NCBI GenBank assembly: GCA_011033025.1 | Contig: WFMF01000091.1 | Span: forward strand, 434,001 to 498,000 | DNA length: 64,000 bases | Source: Beroe forskalii | Lineage: Eukaryota; Ctenophora; Nuda; Beroida; Beroidae | Reading direction: 5' to 3' | Shown: in pieces, positions 54,004 through 64,000 of the stretch | How the letters are laid out: the number at the start of each line of letters is the position of its first letter | Numbering within the stretch: the stretch's first letter is position 1 | Made by a program: the position numbers and the translations under genes | Notes under the pieces: generated by a model | Told to the model about the DNA's origin: nothing | Databases searched by the model: none | What the model saw: the letters and a program-made list of their open reading frames with translations, nothing else

Positions 54004-57000
54004 GGCAAAATGGTACCACAGGAACACGACAAAAATTAGCCTCCATTAGCCTCCATTAGCCTCCATGGAGGCTGAGTGGAGCCTGAGTGGAGCCTGAGTG
54101 GAGCCTAAGTGGAGGCTAATTTCAAAAATTAGCCTCACGGAGGCTAGTGGAGGCATGAGGGCTAATTTTCGAAAAATAGCCTCACTATGGAGGCTATATT
54201 AGCCTCCACTAGCCTCCACTAGGCTCCACTAGTCTCCACTAGCCTCCACTCAGCCTCGACTCAGCCTCCATGGAGGCTAAAGTTTTGGTTTAGCCTCCAC
54301 TAGCCTCCAGTCAAGAATTAGCCTCCATTAGCCTCCACGGAAATTTAAAATTTGGATTCTATGGAAGCTATTTTGACAGTGCTAGTGGAGGCTATAGCCT
54401 CCACAATGGAGGCTAAAATCATGAAAAAACACAGATAATATGCTAGCCTCCACAAAATTAAATTTATGTCATGTTTTTACAAAAAGAGTACATTTTGTGG
54501 CAAAATGGTACCACAGGAACATGACAAAAATTAGCCTCCATTAGCCTCCATTAGCCTCCATGGAGGCTGAGTGGAGGCTGAGTGGAGGCTGAGTGGAGCC
54601 TAAGTGGAGGCTAATTTCAAAAATTAGCCTCCACGGAGGCTAGTGGAGGCATGAGGCAAATTTTTGAAAAATAGCCTCCCACTATGGAGGCTATATTAGC
54701 CTCCACTAGCCTCCATTAGCCTCCACTAGCCTCCACTCAGCCTCCACTCAGCCTCCACTCAGCCTCCATGGAGGCTAAATTTTTGGTTTAGCCTCCACTA
54801 GCCTCCACTCAAGAATTAGCCTCCATTAGCCTCCACAGAAATTTAAAAAGTCATTTTTGTGGAGGCTAAAGCCTCCATATGGAGGCTAATGGAGGCTAAT
54901 GGAGGCTGAGTGGAGGCTAAGTGGAGGCTGAGTGGAGCCTAAATCAATAAGCCTACAAAACACAAATTTCTTGCTGAAAATGGTGATTTATGTGTACTAA
55001 TGTGAAAAACAATATATAGCTTCAAACTTTCAGACAGCTCCAACTGTCTTACACTCAGCCTCCACTAGGCTCCACTCAGCCTCCACTAGGCTCCACTCAG
55101 CCTCCACTAGGCTCCACTCAGCCTCCATTAGGCTCCACTCAGCCTCCACTTAGCCTCCACTAGGCTCCACTCAGCCTCCAATAGGCTCCACTCAGGCCCC
55201 ACTAGCCTCCACTAGGCTCCACTCAGCCTCCACTAGGCTCCACTGGCCACCACTAGGCTCCACTAGGCTCCACTAGCCTCCACTAGGATCCAATAGGCTC
55301 CACTAGCCTCCACTAGGATCCATTCAGCCTCCACTAGGCTCCACTCAGCCTCCACTAGGCTCCACTCAGCCTCCACTAGCCTCCACTTAGCCTCCACTAG
55401 GCTCCACTCAGCCTCCACTAGGCTCCACTCAGGCCCCACTAGCCTCCACTAGGCTCCACTCAGCCTCCACTAGGCTCCACTAGCCTCCACTAGGATCCAA
55501 TAGGCTCCACTAGCCTCCACTAGGCTCCATTCAGCCTCCACTAGGCTCCACTTAGCCTCCACTAGGCTCCACTCAGCCTCCACTAGCCTCCACTAGGCTC
55601 CACTCAGCCTCCACTAGGCTCCATTCAGCCTCCACTAGGCTCCACTCAGCCTCCACTAGGCTCCACTCAGCCTCCACTAGGCTCCACTCAGCCTCCACTA
55701 GGCTCCACTAGCCTAGTGGAGGCTAGTGGAGGCTTGTGGAGCCTAGTGGAGGCTGAGTGGAGCCTAGTGGAGGCTGGTGAAAATGGGAGGCTGAGTGGAG
55801 GCTGCGTGGAGGCTGGTGGAGGCTGAATGGAGCCTAGTGGAGGCTGGGTGGAGCCTGGGTGGAGGCCTGAGCCTGGTGGAGGCTGAGTGAAGCCTAGTGG
55901 AGCCTAGTGGAGGCTGAGTGGATTCTAGTGGAGGCCTAGTGGTGCCTAATACTAGACTTTGGTCTATGTTACAAAATGGGCAAAATGGTACCACAGGAAC
56001 ACGACAAAAATTAGCCTCCATTAGCCTCCATTAGCCTCCATGGAGGCTGAGTGGAGCCTGAGTGGAGCCTGAGTGGAGCCTAAGTGGAGGCTAATTTCAA
56101 AAATTAGCCTCCACGGAGGCTAGTGGAGGCATGAGGCTAATTTTCGAAAAATAGCCTCCACTATGGAGGCTATATTAGCCTCCACTAGCCTCCACTAGGC
56201 TCCACTAGGCTCCACTCAGCCTCCACTCAGCCTCCACTCAGCCTCCATGGAGGCTAAATTTTTGGTTTAGCCTCCACTAGCCTCCACTAGCCTCCACTCA
56301 AGATTTAGCCTCCATTAGCCTCCACGGAAATTTAAAAAGTCATTTTTTGGATTCTATGGAAGCTATTTTGACAGTGCTAGTGGAGGCTATAGCCTCCAAA
56401 TGGAGGCTAAAATCATGAAAAAAACACAGATAATATGCTAGCCTCCACAAAATTAAATTTATGTCATGTTTTTACAAAAAGAGTCTTACCTTCCAAAAGT
56501 TGGTAGCAGGAGTAGCACTGCTACCGAGGGGATTTTTTTCAAAACCGAGGGGATTTTCAAGTCAAGATGCACGCACGCGCAGCTTGCATGCCTCGCCGAA
56601 ATCTCGAATAAAATTTTGATAAAAAATGTATTTATTTGCCACTAATGTGTTCTAATAACAACGTAGATCAATTCTAGCAGTAAAGAGGCATATGTGAGGG
56701 GAATACAAACAAAGGGACGTGAGGGGAAGTGATGATAATGTGAGGGGAAGCGGGTAGTGAATCAAGGGGAAGTGAAGTAGAGGGGAAAATGGTGTGATGG
56801 TCAGATTGGCTGAGGGGAATTAAGGTGAGGGGACGTTAACTGAGTGACAGTGAAGTAAGGAGCTTAAGTAATTAAGATGATGGGAAGTAAGATGAGGGTA
56901 ATTAAGTTATTATTAAGGTAAGGGGAGGTATGGTGAGGGGAGTGTGGTGAGGTGAATTAACTAATTAAGGTGAGGGGAAGTATGGTGAGGGGAATTACGG

Positions 57001-59336
57001 TGATTCGTGATGACATGTAAGGTGAGGGGAAGTGAGGTGAGGGAAAAGCGATATGCCATACAGGAGGAAAATACTGACCATTTCAAACTTTTGTTATAGT
57101 TCGATGATAGATAATCGATAGAAAACGCCTTTGGCAAGAAAAGGATTGTTATTTGTTAATCTAATTAAAATTTAGCAGATTGATCTCAGAGGCAGACTCA
57201 GGCACAAAATCTTAAAAATTTTCGCCTGCAGCGGGCTGTTGTGATCCAATTATGTCACTAAATTGATCCTAGACACAATCTCAGATCTAATACTTTCACA
57301 ATTTTTGCCTAAGGCTGGCTGTTTCAATGGCATTATACATTCATAAAAAATTGATCTTAGAGGCAGATTCACGCCCAAAACCTTAAAAATTTTCGCCTGC
57401 GGCGGGCTGTTATGATCCAATTATGTCACTAAATTGATCCTAGACACAATCTAAGGTATAAATCCTTCTCAATTTTGCCTACGGCTGACCGTTTTAATCA
57501 CATTATACATTAACTAAATTGAGAAATTGATCTTAGAGACAGATTCACGCACAAAACCTTAAAATTTTTCACCTGCAGCGGGCTGTTGTGATCAAATTAT
57601 GTCACTAAATTGATCCTAGACATAATCGAAGGTGTAAAACCTTCACAATTTTTGCCTATTACTGGCTGTTTTAACTAAATTGGTCTTAGAGGCAAATTCA
57701 TGTCCAAAACCTTGAAAATTTTCGCCTGCGGTGAGCTGTACTTAATTACCACTAATTGGCTCTTGGCTCCGAGCACGCTTGAAACCGAGGGGATTTTGAA
57801 ATCTGCTACCGAGGGGATTTTCCTTTTTGGAAGGTAAGAAAAGAGTACATTTTGTAACATAGACCAAAGTCTAGTATTAGGCACCACTAGGCCTCCACTA
57901 GAATCCACTCAGCCTCCACTAGGCTCCACTAGGCTTCACTCAGCCTCCACTAGGCTCCACTTAGCCTCCACTAGGCTCCACTCAGCCTCCACTAGGCTCC
58001 ATTCAGCCTCCACTAGCCTCCACGCAGCCTCCACTCAGCCTCCATTAGCCTCCACTCAGCCTCCACTAGGCTCCACTCAGCCTCCACTAGGCTCCACAAG
58101 CCTCCACTAGCCTCCACTAGGCTAGTGGAGCCTAGTGGAGGCTGAGTGGAGCCTAGTGGAGGAGGCTGAGCCTGGGAGGCTTCATCCTGGTGGAGGCTGA
58201 ATGGAGCCTAGTGGAGGCTGGAGTGGAGCCTAGTGGAGGCTAGTGGAGGCTGGGAGGGAGCCTAGTGGAGGCTAAGTGAGCCTAGTGGAGGCTGAATGGA
58301 GCCTAGTGGAGGCTAGTGGAGCCCTATTGGATCCTAGTGGAGGCTAGTGGAGCCTAGTGGTGGACAGTGGAGCCTAGTGGAGGCTGAGTGGAGCCTAGTG
58401 GAGGCTAGTGGGGCCTGAGTGGAGCCTAGTGGAGGCTGAGTGGAGCCTAGTGGAGGCTAAGTGGAGGCTAGTGGAGGCTGAGTGGAGCCTAGTGGAGGCT
58501 GAGTGGAGCCTAGTGGAGGCTGAATGGATCCTAGTGGAGGCTAGTGGAGCCTATTGGATCCTAGTGGAGGCTAGTGGAGCCTAGTGGTGGCCAGTGGAGC
58601 CTAGTGGAGGCTGAGTGGAGCCTAGTGGAGGCTAGTGGGGCCTGAGTGGAGCCTATTGGAGGCTGAGTGGAGCCTAGTGGAGGCTAAGTGGAGGCTGAGT
58701 GGAGCCTAATGGAGGCTGAGTGGAGCCTAGTGGAGGCTGAGTGGAGCCTAGTGGAGGCTGAGTGGAGCCTAGTGGAGGCTGAGTGTAAGACAGTTGGAGC
58801 TGTCTGAAAGTTTGAAGCTATATATTGTTTTCACATTAGTACACATAAATCACCATTTTCAGCAAGAAATTTGTGTTTTGTAGGCTTATTGATTTAGGCT
58901 CCACTCAGCCTCCCACTTAGCCTCCACTCAGCCTCCATTAGCCTCCATTAGCCTCCATATGGAGGCTTTAGCCTCCACAAAAATGACTTTTAAATTTCTG
59001 TGGAGGCTAATGGAGGCTAATTCTTGAGTGGAGGCTAGTGGAGGCTAAACCAAAAATTTTAGCCTCCATGGAGGCTGAGTGGAGGCTGAGTGGAGGCTGA
59101 GTGGAGGCTAGTGGAGGCTAATGGAGGCTAGTGGAGGCTAATATAGCCTCCATAGTGGAGGCTATTTTTTCAAAATTAGCCTCATGCCTCCACTAGCCTC
59201 CGTGGAGGCTAATTTTGAAATTAGCCTCCACTTAGGCTCCACTCAGCCTCCACTCAGCCTCCACTCAGCCTCCATGGAGGCTAATGGAGGCTAATGGAGG
59301 CTAATTTTTGTCATGTTCCTGTGGTACCATTTTGCC
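54004..59336. mobile_element. Foldback-type element of TAGCCTCCAC repeats, 8-bp target duplication
   Basis: Ends GGCAAAATGGTACCACAGGA and its complement are flanked by a perfect 8-bp duplication CTCAATTT (53996-54003 and 59337-59344). The arms consist of hundreds of TAGCCTCCACT / TAGGCTCCACTC decamer-like units, in both orientations. The terminus recurs internally at 54499 and 55979. 54499-55978 is an inverted copy of about 57847-59336, and 55979-56476 is a direct copy of 54004-54490. There is no coding sequence. Long inverted arms of short tandem repeats are typical of foldback (FB/TU) elements, which give 8-9 bp duplications. Confidence 0.85.
56485..57838 (-). mobile_element. 1354-bp non-autonomous DNA transposon (copy 2), nested in the foldback element
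   Basis: Inverted, nearly identical copy of 40501-41854 with the same length and the termini CTTACCTTCCAAAA / TTTTGGAAGGTAAG. It is flanked by a perfect 8-bp duplication AAAAGAGT (56477-56484 and 57839-57846). The neighbouring foldback copy shows the unoccupied site ACAAAAAGAGTACATTTTGT at about 54480. Confidence 0.9.
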
Positions 59337-60124
59337 CTCAATTTTTAGAGGCTTCCAGAGGCCGCATTTAACACCTGATTGCCCTGAAAATTGTTTTATA
59401 GCTAAATCTTAAGGAACAATATAAGCAACTTACCAATGTAAAACATTATCCGATAAAAACTGATTTTTATAGATGTTCAAAATGACGCAAAATAACATTT
59501 TAAACATGGTTCTACTCTCTATCTTTCCGCGGATTACCGCCTTGCCCAGGGCGTGAACTCGTGCCAGCTGTGGACAAAGGCTTGTGGTATATTGTGCAAT
59601 TACGCTGCAATTTGTTGATAAGAAAATTGCTTAATCAACACGCACAAAAACTGATAGATAGCGAATGAATAAGAAATAAACGAAAATAAACCAAAAATAA
59701 ACCAAAAATAAACCTTATCATAGAAACACAAGGAAACCTTTTACCCTTACAATTATATCCCCCGTCCTGCTTCAGTCTGTAAATTGTGCCTTGCAAGGCA
59801 AATACTGTGGTTAATAACCCAGTTCTATTACTTTTGTTAAAACCATGTGTGTACTCATACTGTATACTCATGGTCGACGGAGGACTCACTATAGTCCAAG
59901 TCGAGATTGTCCTAGGGGTCTAGGACAGTAAGAAATAATTTAGTGATGAAATGGTTAATCAATTGGTTTATTTATAGTTTCGAGGATACCAATCAGAAAC
60001 GTTTTTTTGAAAACGATTTATAAACCATAAATAAACGAAACTGCAGGAACTATTTTTCGAGTGATTTTCCGTTTAATAACCGTTTCTGTTTGACGTTTAT
60101 TAAACGTTTCCCTAGAAACGTTTA

Positions 60125-61324
60125 GGGATCGTTCACATATTACGTAATCAGCCGAGGGGGGGGGGGAGGGGGGTTTCCAAATGATTACGTTTGATTACGA
60201 GGGGGGGGGAGGGGGGGTTTGGCCGATGATTACGTAATCAAAATATCTAAATTTTCATGAAAATTTCAAGGATTTTTATGAAAATTTCACGAATTTTCAT
60301 GAAAATTTCAATAATTTTCATAAAAATTTAAAGAATTTTCTTGAAAATTTCAAGAATTTTTTAATGAAAATTTAAAGGATTTCCGAATTCTTATTACCAA
60401 AAATTAACCATTTGCAGAAAAAATTGTCAAAATTTCATAATTATGATTAAAACATGATCTAATGTAACAAAATACGGTTCAGAATGTATAGTTCCTTTAG
60501 TGCTGCCCATATAGGAGGGATGTACTCCATTCGTTGAACTCTTCCAAACCACTTCAGTGCCTCTTTGTATATAAGGTTTGCTGCTCTGTGCTTGATCAGA
60601 GGTTCGGAGGCCTTCCTTTCCCTAGAGCTATAGATTTGATGCCAGAGCCGGTCTTGGCGTACATCCGCAGCTCCATTATCCAGGAATCAATCTTTTTGAT
60701 GAAGGTGTAGGAAGCTGCAGTTGTCTGTATAGTTGCCAGACTCTGATCTGGCACTTAGGGGCTAGGGCTGATCTGGATCTTGGGTTCTGTCGGCTTTGGT
60801 GGCAGATGAGCAGGACACGGATACTGAACTTTGGTTCCATCGGTTTTGAAGGAGGTTGAGGTGGGACCAAGACGTCGATTTCTGGCTCTTTAGTGGAACT
60901 GGGGGCCTCAGGTGTAGAGGAGGAGGAGGAGGATGATCTGTTGGAGGTAAAGGAGGATGATGAGCAGATGAGGATGCGTTGGAGGAAGAGAAAGAGGAGG
61001 AGGTGTCCATCTCATTGTCAGAGGAGTTGTCGTAGGCGAGATTTCCGTAGGAAAAACTAAAAGAAGCTTTGAATGTCATCTTCAGGTCGATGATGTTGAT
61101 GATTGAATTGAAACACACAATACTGTTCTATTTCTAATTTTTTGTCAGTTAATGTAGTTTTTTGGTGACGTCAAAAAAACTGAAGGAGGGGGGTTGGGCC
61201 ATGATTACGTAATATTTTCCGAAAAAGAGGGGGGGTTTGGCCATGATTACGTTTGATTACGGAGGGGGGGGGTAGGGGGGTAAAAAATGCCCAAAAATTG
61301 ATTACGTAATATGTGAACGATCCC
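60125..61324. mobile_element. 1.2-kb Harbinger-like element, TTA duplication
   Basis: Perfect 26-bp inverted termini starting GGGATCGTTCACATATTACG (60125-60150, 61299-61324), flanked by TTA on both sides. A 3-bp TTA/TAA duplication with GGG-starting termini is characteristic of PIF/Harbinger. Inner subterminal repeats include GATTACGTTTGATTACG and G-runs. On the minus strand (60676-61118) two overlapping frames encode a Ser/Pro-rich segment (MDTSSSFSSSNASSSAHHPP) and a basic segment. There is no DDE transposase, so the element is non-autonomous; the frames might be captured host sequence. Confidence 0.75.
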
Positions 61325-61477
61325 TTATGAAACGTAAATTTTAAACCGAATGTATGCTTTAAAACGTTACGCGAAAAAACGTTTAATAAACGTTTATTAA
61401 AAGTTATTTCGTTTCGTTAAGGTTTCCCAAAAAACGTTGAATAAACGTTTTTTAAACGCTTTTTGGCCGGCTGGGTA

Positions 61478-61700
61478 AATGAAATTCAAAATTTGAAATA
61501 ATGGGTCCGACGACGTCAAAGCGCGCGCGTCCGCCATCAGACAACGTCTGACAAGGCAAGGTCACGACTCTAGCTCTGCGAGTTGCCCTAACCAGAGCCC
61601 TGGTTACGCGCACGGAGTTAGGGGAAGTCGTGACCTTATTTTAAATGAAATTCAAAATTTGAAATAATGGGTCCGACGACGTCAAACAACTGAACAATAA
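61478..61700. repeat. Repeat R, copy 2, with the empty site of the 9.1-kb element
   Basis: 61525-61644 matches 52240-52384. AAATGAAATTCAAAATTTGA and ATAATGGGTCCGACGACGTC occur twice (61478 and 61645), so a short tandem duplication pre-dates the insertion. Confidence 0.75.
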
Positions 61701-62520
61701 GTTAACGCGCGTGATCGTGAATGTACATTCATCTCACTAGATGCCGCGTGTTATAAATTATACTATTCGTCTATCTCATGCACAGATGACAGAGTGCGGC
61801 GCAACAAGCGCCCCTAGCCCCGGTTCAGTTGCTAAACACGTATATCCCCTGCACACGCCTATGCGGCCCGGCCCGGCCTTAAGAATTTAGAACCGGTTCA
61901 GGTGTGCGTCTGCTCGCAAAGCTTTTCAACGGGTCATGGAAAGCGCACCACGCAATGCGAGCAGGGGTAACAAATGCAAAGGTTTTGGGTAAAGCAAGTT
62001 AGCAAGCGGTTTATTAAATGATAAATAAAACTTTTAATGATCCCGCAAATCATCAAATTTATTTGTAATCCAATTTTTGTGAAGAAACATGCTCAATTGC
62101 AAAACGAATATTTCTGAAATATTAAGTATCTGTTTTATTTTGAGCTATTTATTTTGAACCTTTCCAAAACCAAAAATAAATGTCTGTCTAGAAAGATTGT
62201 TTGGCGATTGTTTGGTGATTGTTTGGTGATTGTCTGGTGATTGTGGTTAAAACCACAACTTTTCTGTTGCTTTAACAAGATCCCTTGTTTCATGTGTGTG
62301 TGGTGTAGTTCATTGCTCCAATGATGCCCCTGGTTAGAAAATATTGAATGATCATCTTGACTGATCATTTGTTTGATTTTTCTGGTGGAGATATTACTCT
62401 CAATTATTGGACAATCCTTGGCAATTTTGTGGAAGCCATTGTTCCTTAGCCCGCATAGGTGTGTGTACGCACAGCACAATGCAAACAGGGGTATACGTGT
62501 TTAGCAAAAGCCATTGATCT
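61701..62520. other. No gene recognised
   Basis: It contains the word TAAACACGTATA with CCCTG and CACACGCCTATGCGG (61830-61870), inverted at 62450-62505 and also present at 52500-52560, so a further repeat family brackets this region. A short TTTGGTGATTG tandem lies at 62200-62245. Confidence 0.45.
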
Positions 62521-62540
62521 GATATAATGAAATGAAGTGT

Positions 62541-62590
62541 GATGGTTAAATACAACAAATTTTTCTATTTTTTCCTATTTATTTGATTCA
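62541..62590. repeat. Direct repeat flanking the ORF1-like unit (left)
   Basis: GGTTAAATACAACAAATTTT, TCTATTTTTTCCTATTTATTTGATTC is repeated with one mismatch at 63946-63994. The two copies bracket a 1.4-kb unit with one gene. Confidence 0.8.
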
Positions 62591-62703
62591 GTACAGTTTT
62601 ATCACTTTCATATACATAGCTATTTTCTTGCTCTCTTATCGCAACGCTTATCAGTTAAAGATTTGCAATTGCTACACATCGTGCAACCCTGTGTAGCATT
62701 GAA

Positions 62704-63528
62704 ATGCGTACAAGTACATCGCAGTCCGACCCTGAGGACTTTGAGGAATTGAAGAAGAGCAGTGTGGATCACATCCAGGAGACACTGCAGGAGCTCGGTG
62801 TGGAGAGGACAGGGGAACTCAGCCCCTTCGCAATCAGCAAGCTGAAGAAAGACAGAATGTCCACGTTATTGCTTGCTACACTCTGTATGCTGGAAAACCT
62901 GACGTGTAGTGTTGTGGACAGCTCATATGCCCCCCATGGTGTGACTGCAGAGCTTCTGGAAGCTCACAGGAAGATCATCTCACTCCAGACTGTAGTACAG
63001 TCATCAGTGTGTGAGACCGTGAAAGAAGAGATGAAAATCTTCAGTGCAGTTGTCCAGAGTAGTACAGGAGGTTCACAGAAGCCATTGAGCCAGTCTGTGC
63101 TGAAGAAAGTCGTTCAGGACGTCGTTAAGACTGAAGATCGCAGCAAAAACGTCATGATTTTCGGACTGAGTGACGAGACGAATGAGGACACGAGTGCCAA
63201 GGTCAGCAAGCTGTTTGATGCGTTGGGGGAGAAACCACGAATCGACATCTGCAGAGTGGGGAAACATGTTCCCGGTGGCTCACCGAGACGGGTGAAGGTA
63301 GTGACTATGTCCTCCACCATAGCAGATCAGCTGATGCAGAAGGGGAGGAGGCTCAGTCATCTGGAGAAGTACAAGAGGGTGTACGTGAATCCTGACCGTT
63401 CACCAGAGCAGAGGGAGGAACGCAGGGAGCTGGTGAAGGAGGTCAAGCTGTTAACGGATTTGGACAAGGACAAATGTCACTTCATCAGGAATGGGAAGGT
63501 GTGCAGTGTCGCCCGGTCAGCAACTTGA
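62704..63528 (+). CDS. ORF1-like protein of a non-LTR retroelement
   Basis: A complete 274-residue frame from ATG to TGA. Residues about 5-140 are helical and charged (ELKKSSVDHIQETLQELG, ...KIISLQTVVQSSVCETVKEE), possibly a coiled coil. From about 144 it reads RSKNVMIFGLSDETNED, then DICRVGKHVPGGSPRRVKVV, QLMQKGRRLSHLEKYKRVYV, NPDRSPEQREERRELVKEVK and CHFIRNGKV. This pattern (NV-IFGL, then R-VKV, then VY--PDR--EQR-ERREL) is common in ORF1 or gag-like proteins of invertebrate CR1/L2-type retrotransposons, with an RNA-binding RRM-like fold. No reverse transcriptase frame follows within the window. The G+C-rich, intact frame suggests recent activity. The name rests on motif memory, not a search. 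Confidence 0.55.
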   Translation: MRTSTSQSDPEDFEELKKSSVDHIQETLQELGVERTGELSPFAISKLKKDRMSTLLLATLCMLENLTCSVVDSSYAPHGVTAELLEAHRKIISLQTVVQSSVCETVKEEMKIFSAVVQSSTGGSQKPLSQSVLKKVVQDVVKTEDRSKNVMIFGLSDETNEDTSAKVSKLFDALGEKPRIDICRVGKHVPGGSPRRVKVVTMSSTIADQLMQKGRRLSHLEKYKRVYVNPDRSPEQREERRELVKEVKLLTDLDKDKCHFIRNGKVCSVARSAT

Positions 63529-63945
63529 TAGCGGTGCATATGTGTGGTTTTTGAAATGTGTGTTTTGAGTTTGAATCCTGGATTTTAACATGTGTTTTTG
63601 TGTGGACAGCAGGAGTAACTTGGCGTTCAAGTGGGCGGACACAAAACTTAATTGTTTTCCCAATCATTTCAACCCTTCCCGGTGTTTATAAGCAGCACTT
63701 CCACACTTGTTATATGATTCCTTGATTGGCATGCAGCACCCAATTTTTGGGTCGATTTTAATGATTATTTACTGTATATTATTTTTGTTTAGAAGCCCTC
63801 TGCGGTACCCTTCATGGGTTTTCAAACTAACCCATATGTGTGCACACCGCTCGATTGTAAAAGGGCTCGATAGAGACATGCAAAAATTGTGTGCTTTCGA
63901 TGAAATTTATATAGAAAGCGGTCTGCACACATATGCGAATCAAAA

Positions 63946-63994
63946 TGGTTAAATACAACAAATTTTTCTATTTTTTTCTATTTATTTGATTCTA
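63946..63994. repeat. Direct repeat flanking the ORF1-like unit (right)
   Basis: Second copy of the 62541 repeat, close to the window end. Between the gene and this repeat lies about 400 bp of non-coding sequence with no reverse transcriptase. Confidence 0.8.
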
Positions 63995-64000
63995 AGAACC

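Larger units (their letters stand above)
52385..61475. mobile_element. 9.1-kb composite element with CCCAGCCGGC termini and TA duplication
   Basis: Left end CCCAGCCGGC (52385-52394), right end GCCGGCTGGG (to 61475), each flanked by TA. The unoccupied sequence GACCTTATTTTAAATGAAAT is present at 61632-61651, proving the ends and the 2-bp duplication. Inside both ends are many AAACGTTT/TTTATTTTTGGTTT words (52420-52850 and 59950-61470). The middle carries a foldback element (54004-59336) and a Harbinger-like element (60125-61324). No transposase was found. TA duplication fits Tc1/mariner and a few other superfamilies. Confidence 0.75.

Noticed and set aside
55764-56021. Frame with PPLESTQPPLGSTRLHSAST repeats
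   Set aside because: Translation of the GGAGGCTGAGTGG decamer repeats of the foldback element.

Overview
This window is eukaryotic, from an invertebrate metazoan that I cannot place more precisely. It has split genes with GT-AG introns, TA-, 8-bp- and TTA-flanked DNA transposons, Helitrons, tRNA-derived SINEs and very many minisatellites. It is draft sequence: there are two 100-base N gaps (17456-17555 and 49726-49825) and three stretches of homopolymer-inflated, unreliable bases (about 5317-7309, 15300-17455 and 48240-50600).

Genes, left to right. (1) The first two coding exons of a CRELD-type cysteine-rich ER protein lie on the minus strand (718-1010). (2) Divergently transcribed from it is endoplasmin/GRP94 (2690-8979, plus strand). 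Its signal peptide, N-terminal acidic segment, middle and C-terminal domains and a C-terminal RDEL are present, but the ATP-binding domain is lost in the unreliable stretch. An ER-stress-element-like site sits about 115 bases upstream of the GRP94 ATG. (3) A divergent cyclin lies on the minus strand (10472-12981). (4) A second, gap-truncated copy of the GRP94 3' end plus cyclin block lies at 17556-28720. In it the GRP94 tail is a fragment and the cyclin is broken; it may be an uncollapsed haplotype or a recent duplication. (5) An ANP32-family gene (leucine-rich acidic nuclear protein) lies on the minus strand, with exons at 44747-44866, 44426-44547, 32546-32672 and 31535-31726. Its 11.8-kb intron is packed with transposons. 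(6) A transposon-dense region follows at 50.7-62.5 kb. (7) An ORF1-like protein of a non-LTR retroelement lies at 62704-63528.

The most unusual structure is in the cyclin. The intron between its last two recognised exons is built almost entirely of two tandem arrays. One has a 56-bp unit that copies the end of the upstream exon plus its GTAAGT splice donor. The other has a 41-bp unit that copies the splice acceptor plus the start of the downstream exon. The ANP32 gene shows the same thing independently: the end of its acidic exon and its GTGAGT donor are reiterated downstream. Splice-junction sequences have therefore become minisatellites in two unrelated genes of one window.

Mobile DNA is resolved in detail. 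There is a six-unit head-to-tail Helitron array with a paralogous empty site. Two nearly identical 1354-bp elements each have a perfect 8-bp target duplication. A 5.3-kb foldback-type element is made of GCCTCCACT-like repeats, with a self-nested, inverted insertion. A 9.1-kb composite TA-flanked element has an adjacent empty site. There is also a 1.2-kb Harbinger-like element with TTA duplications, and a degraded mariner in GRP94 intron 1.
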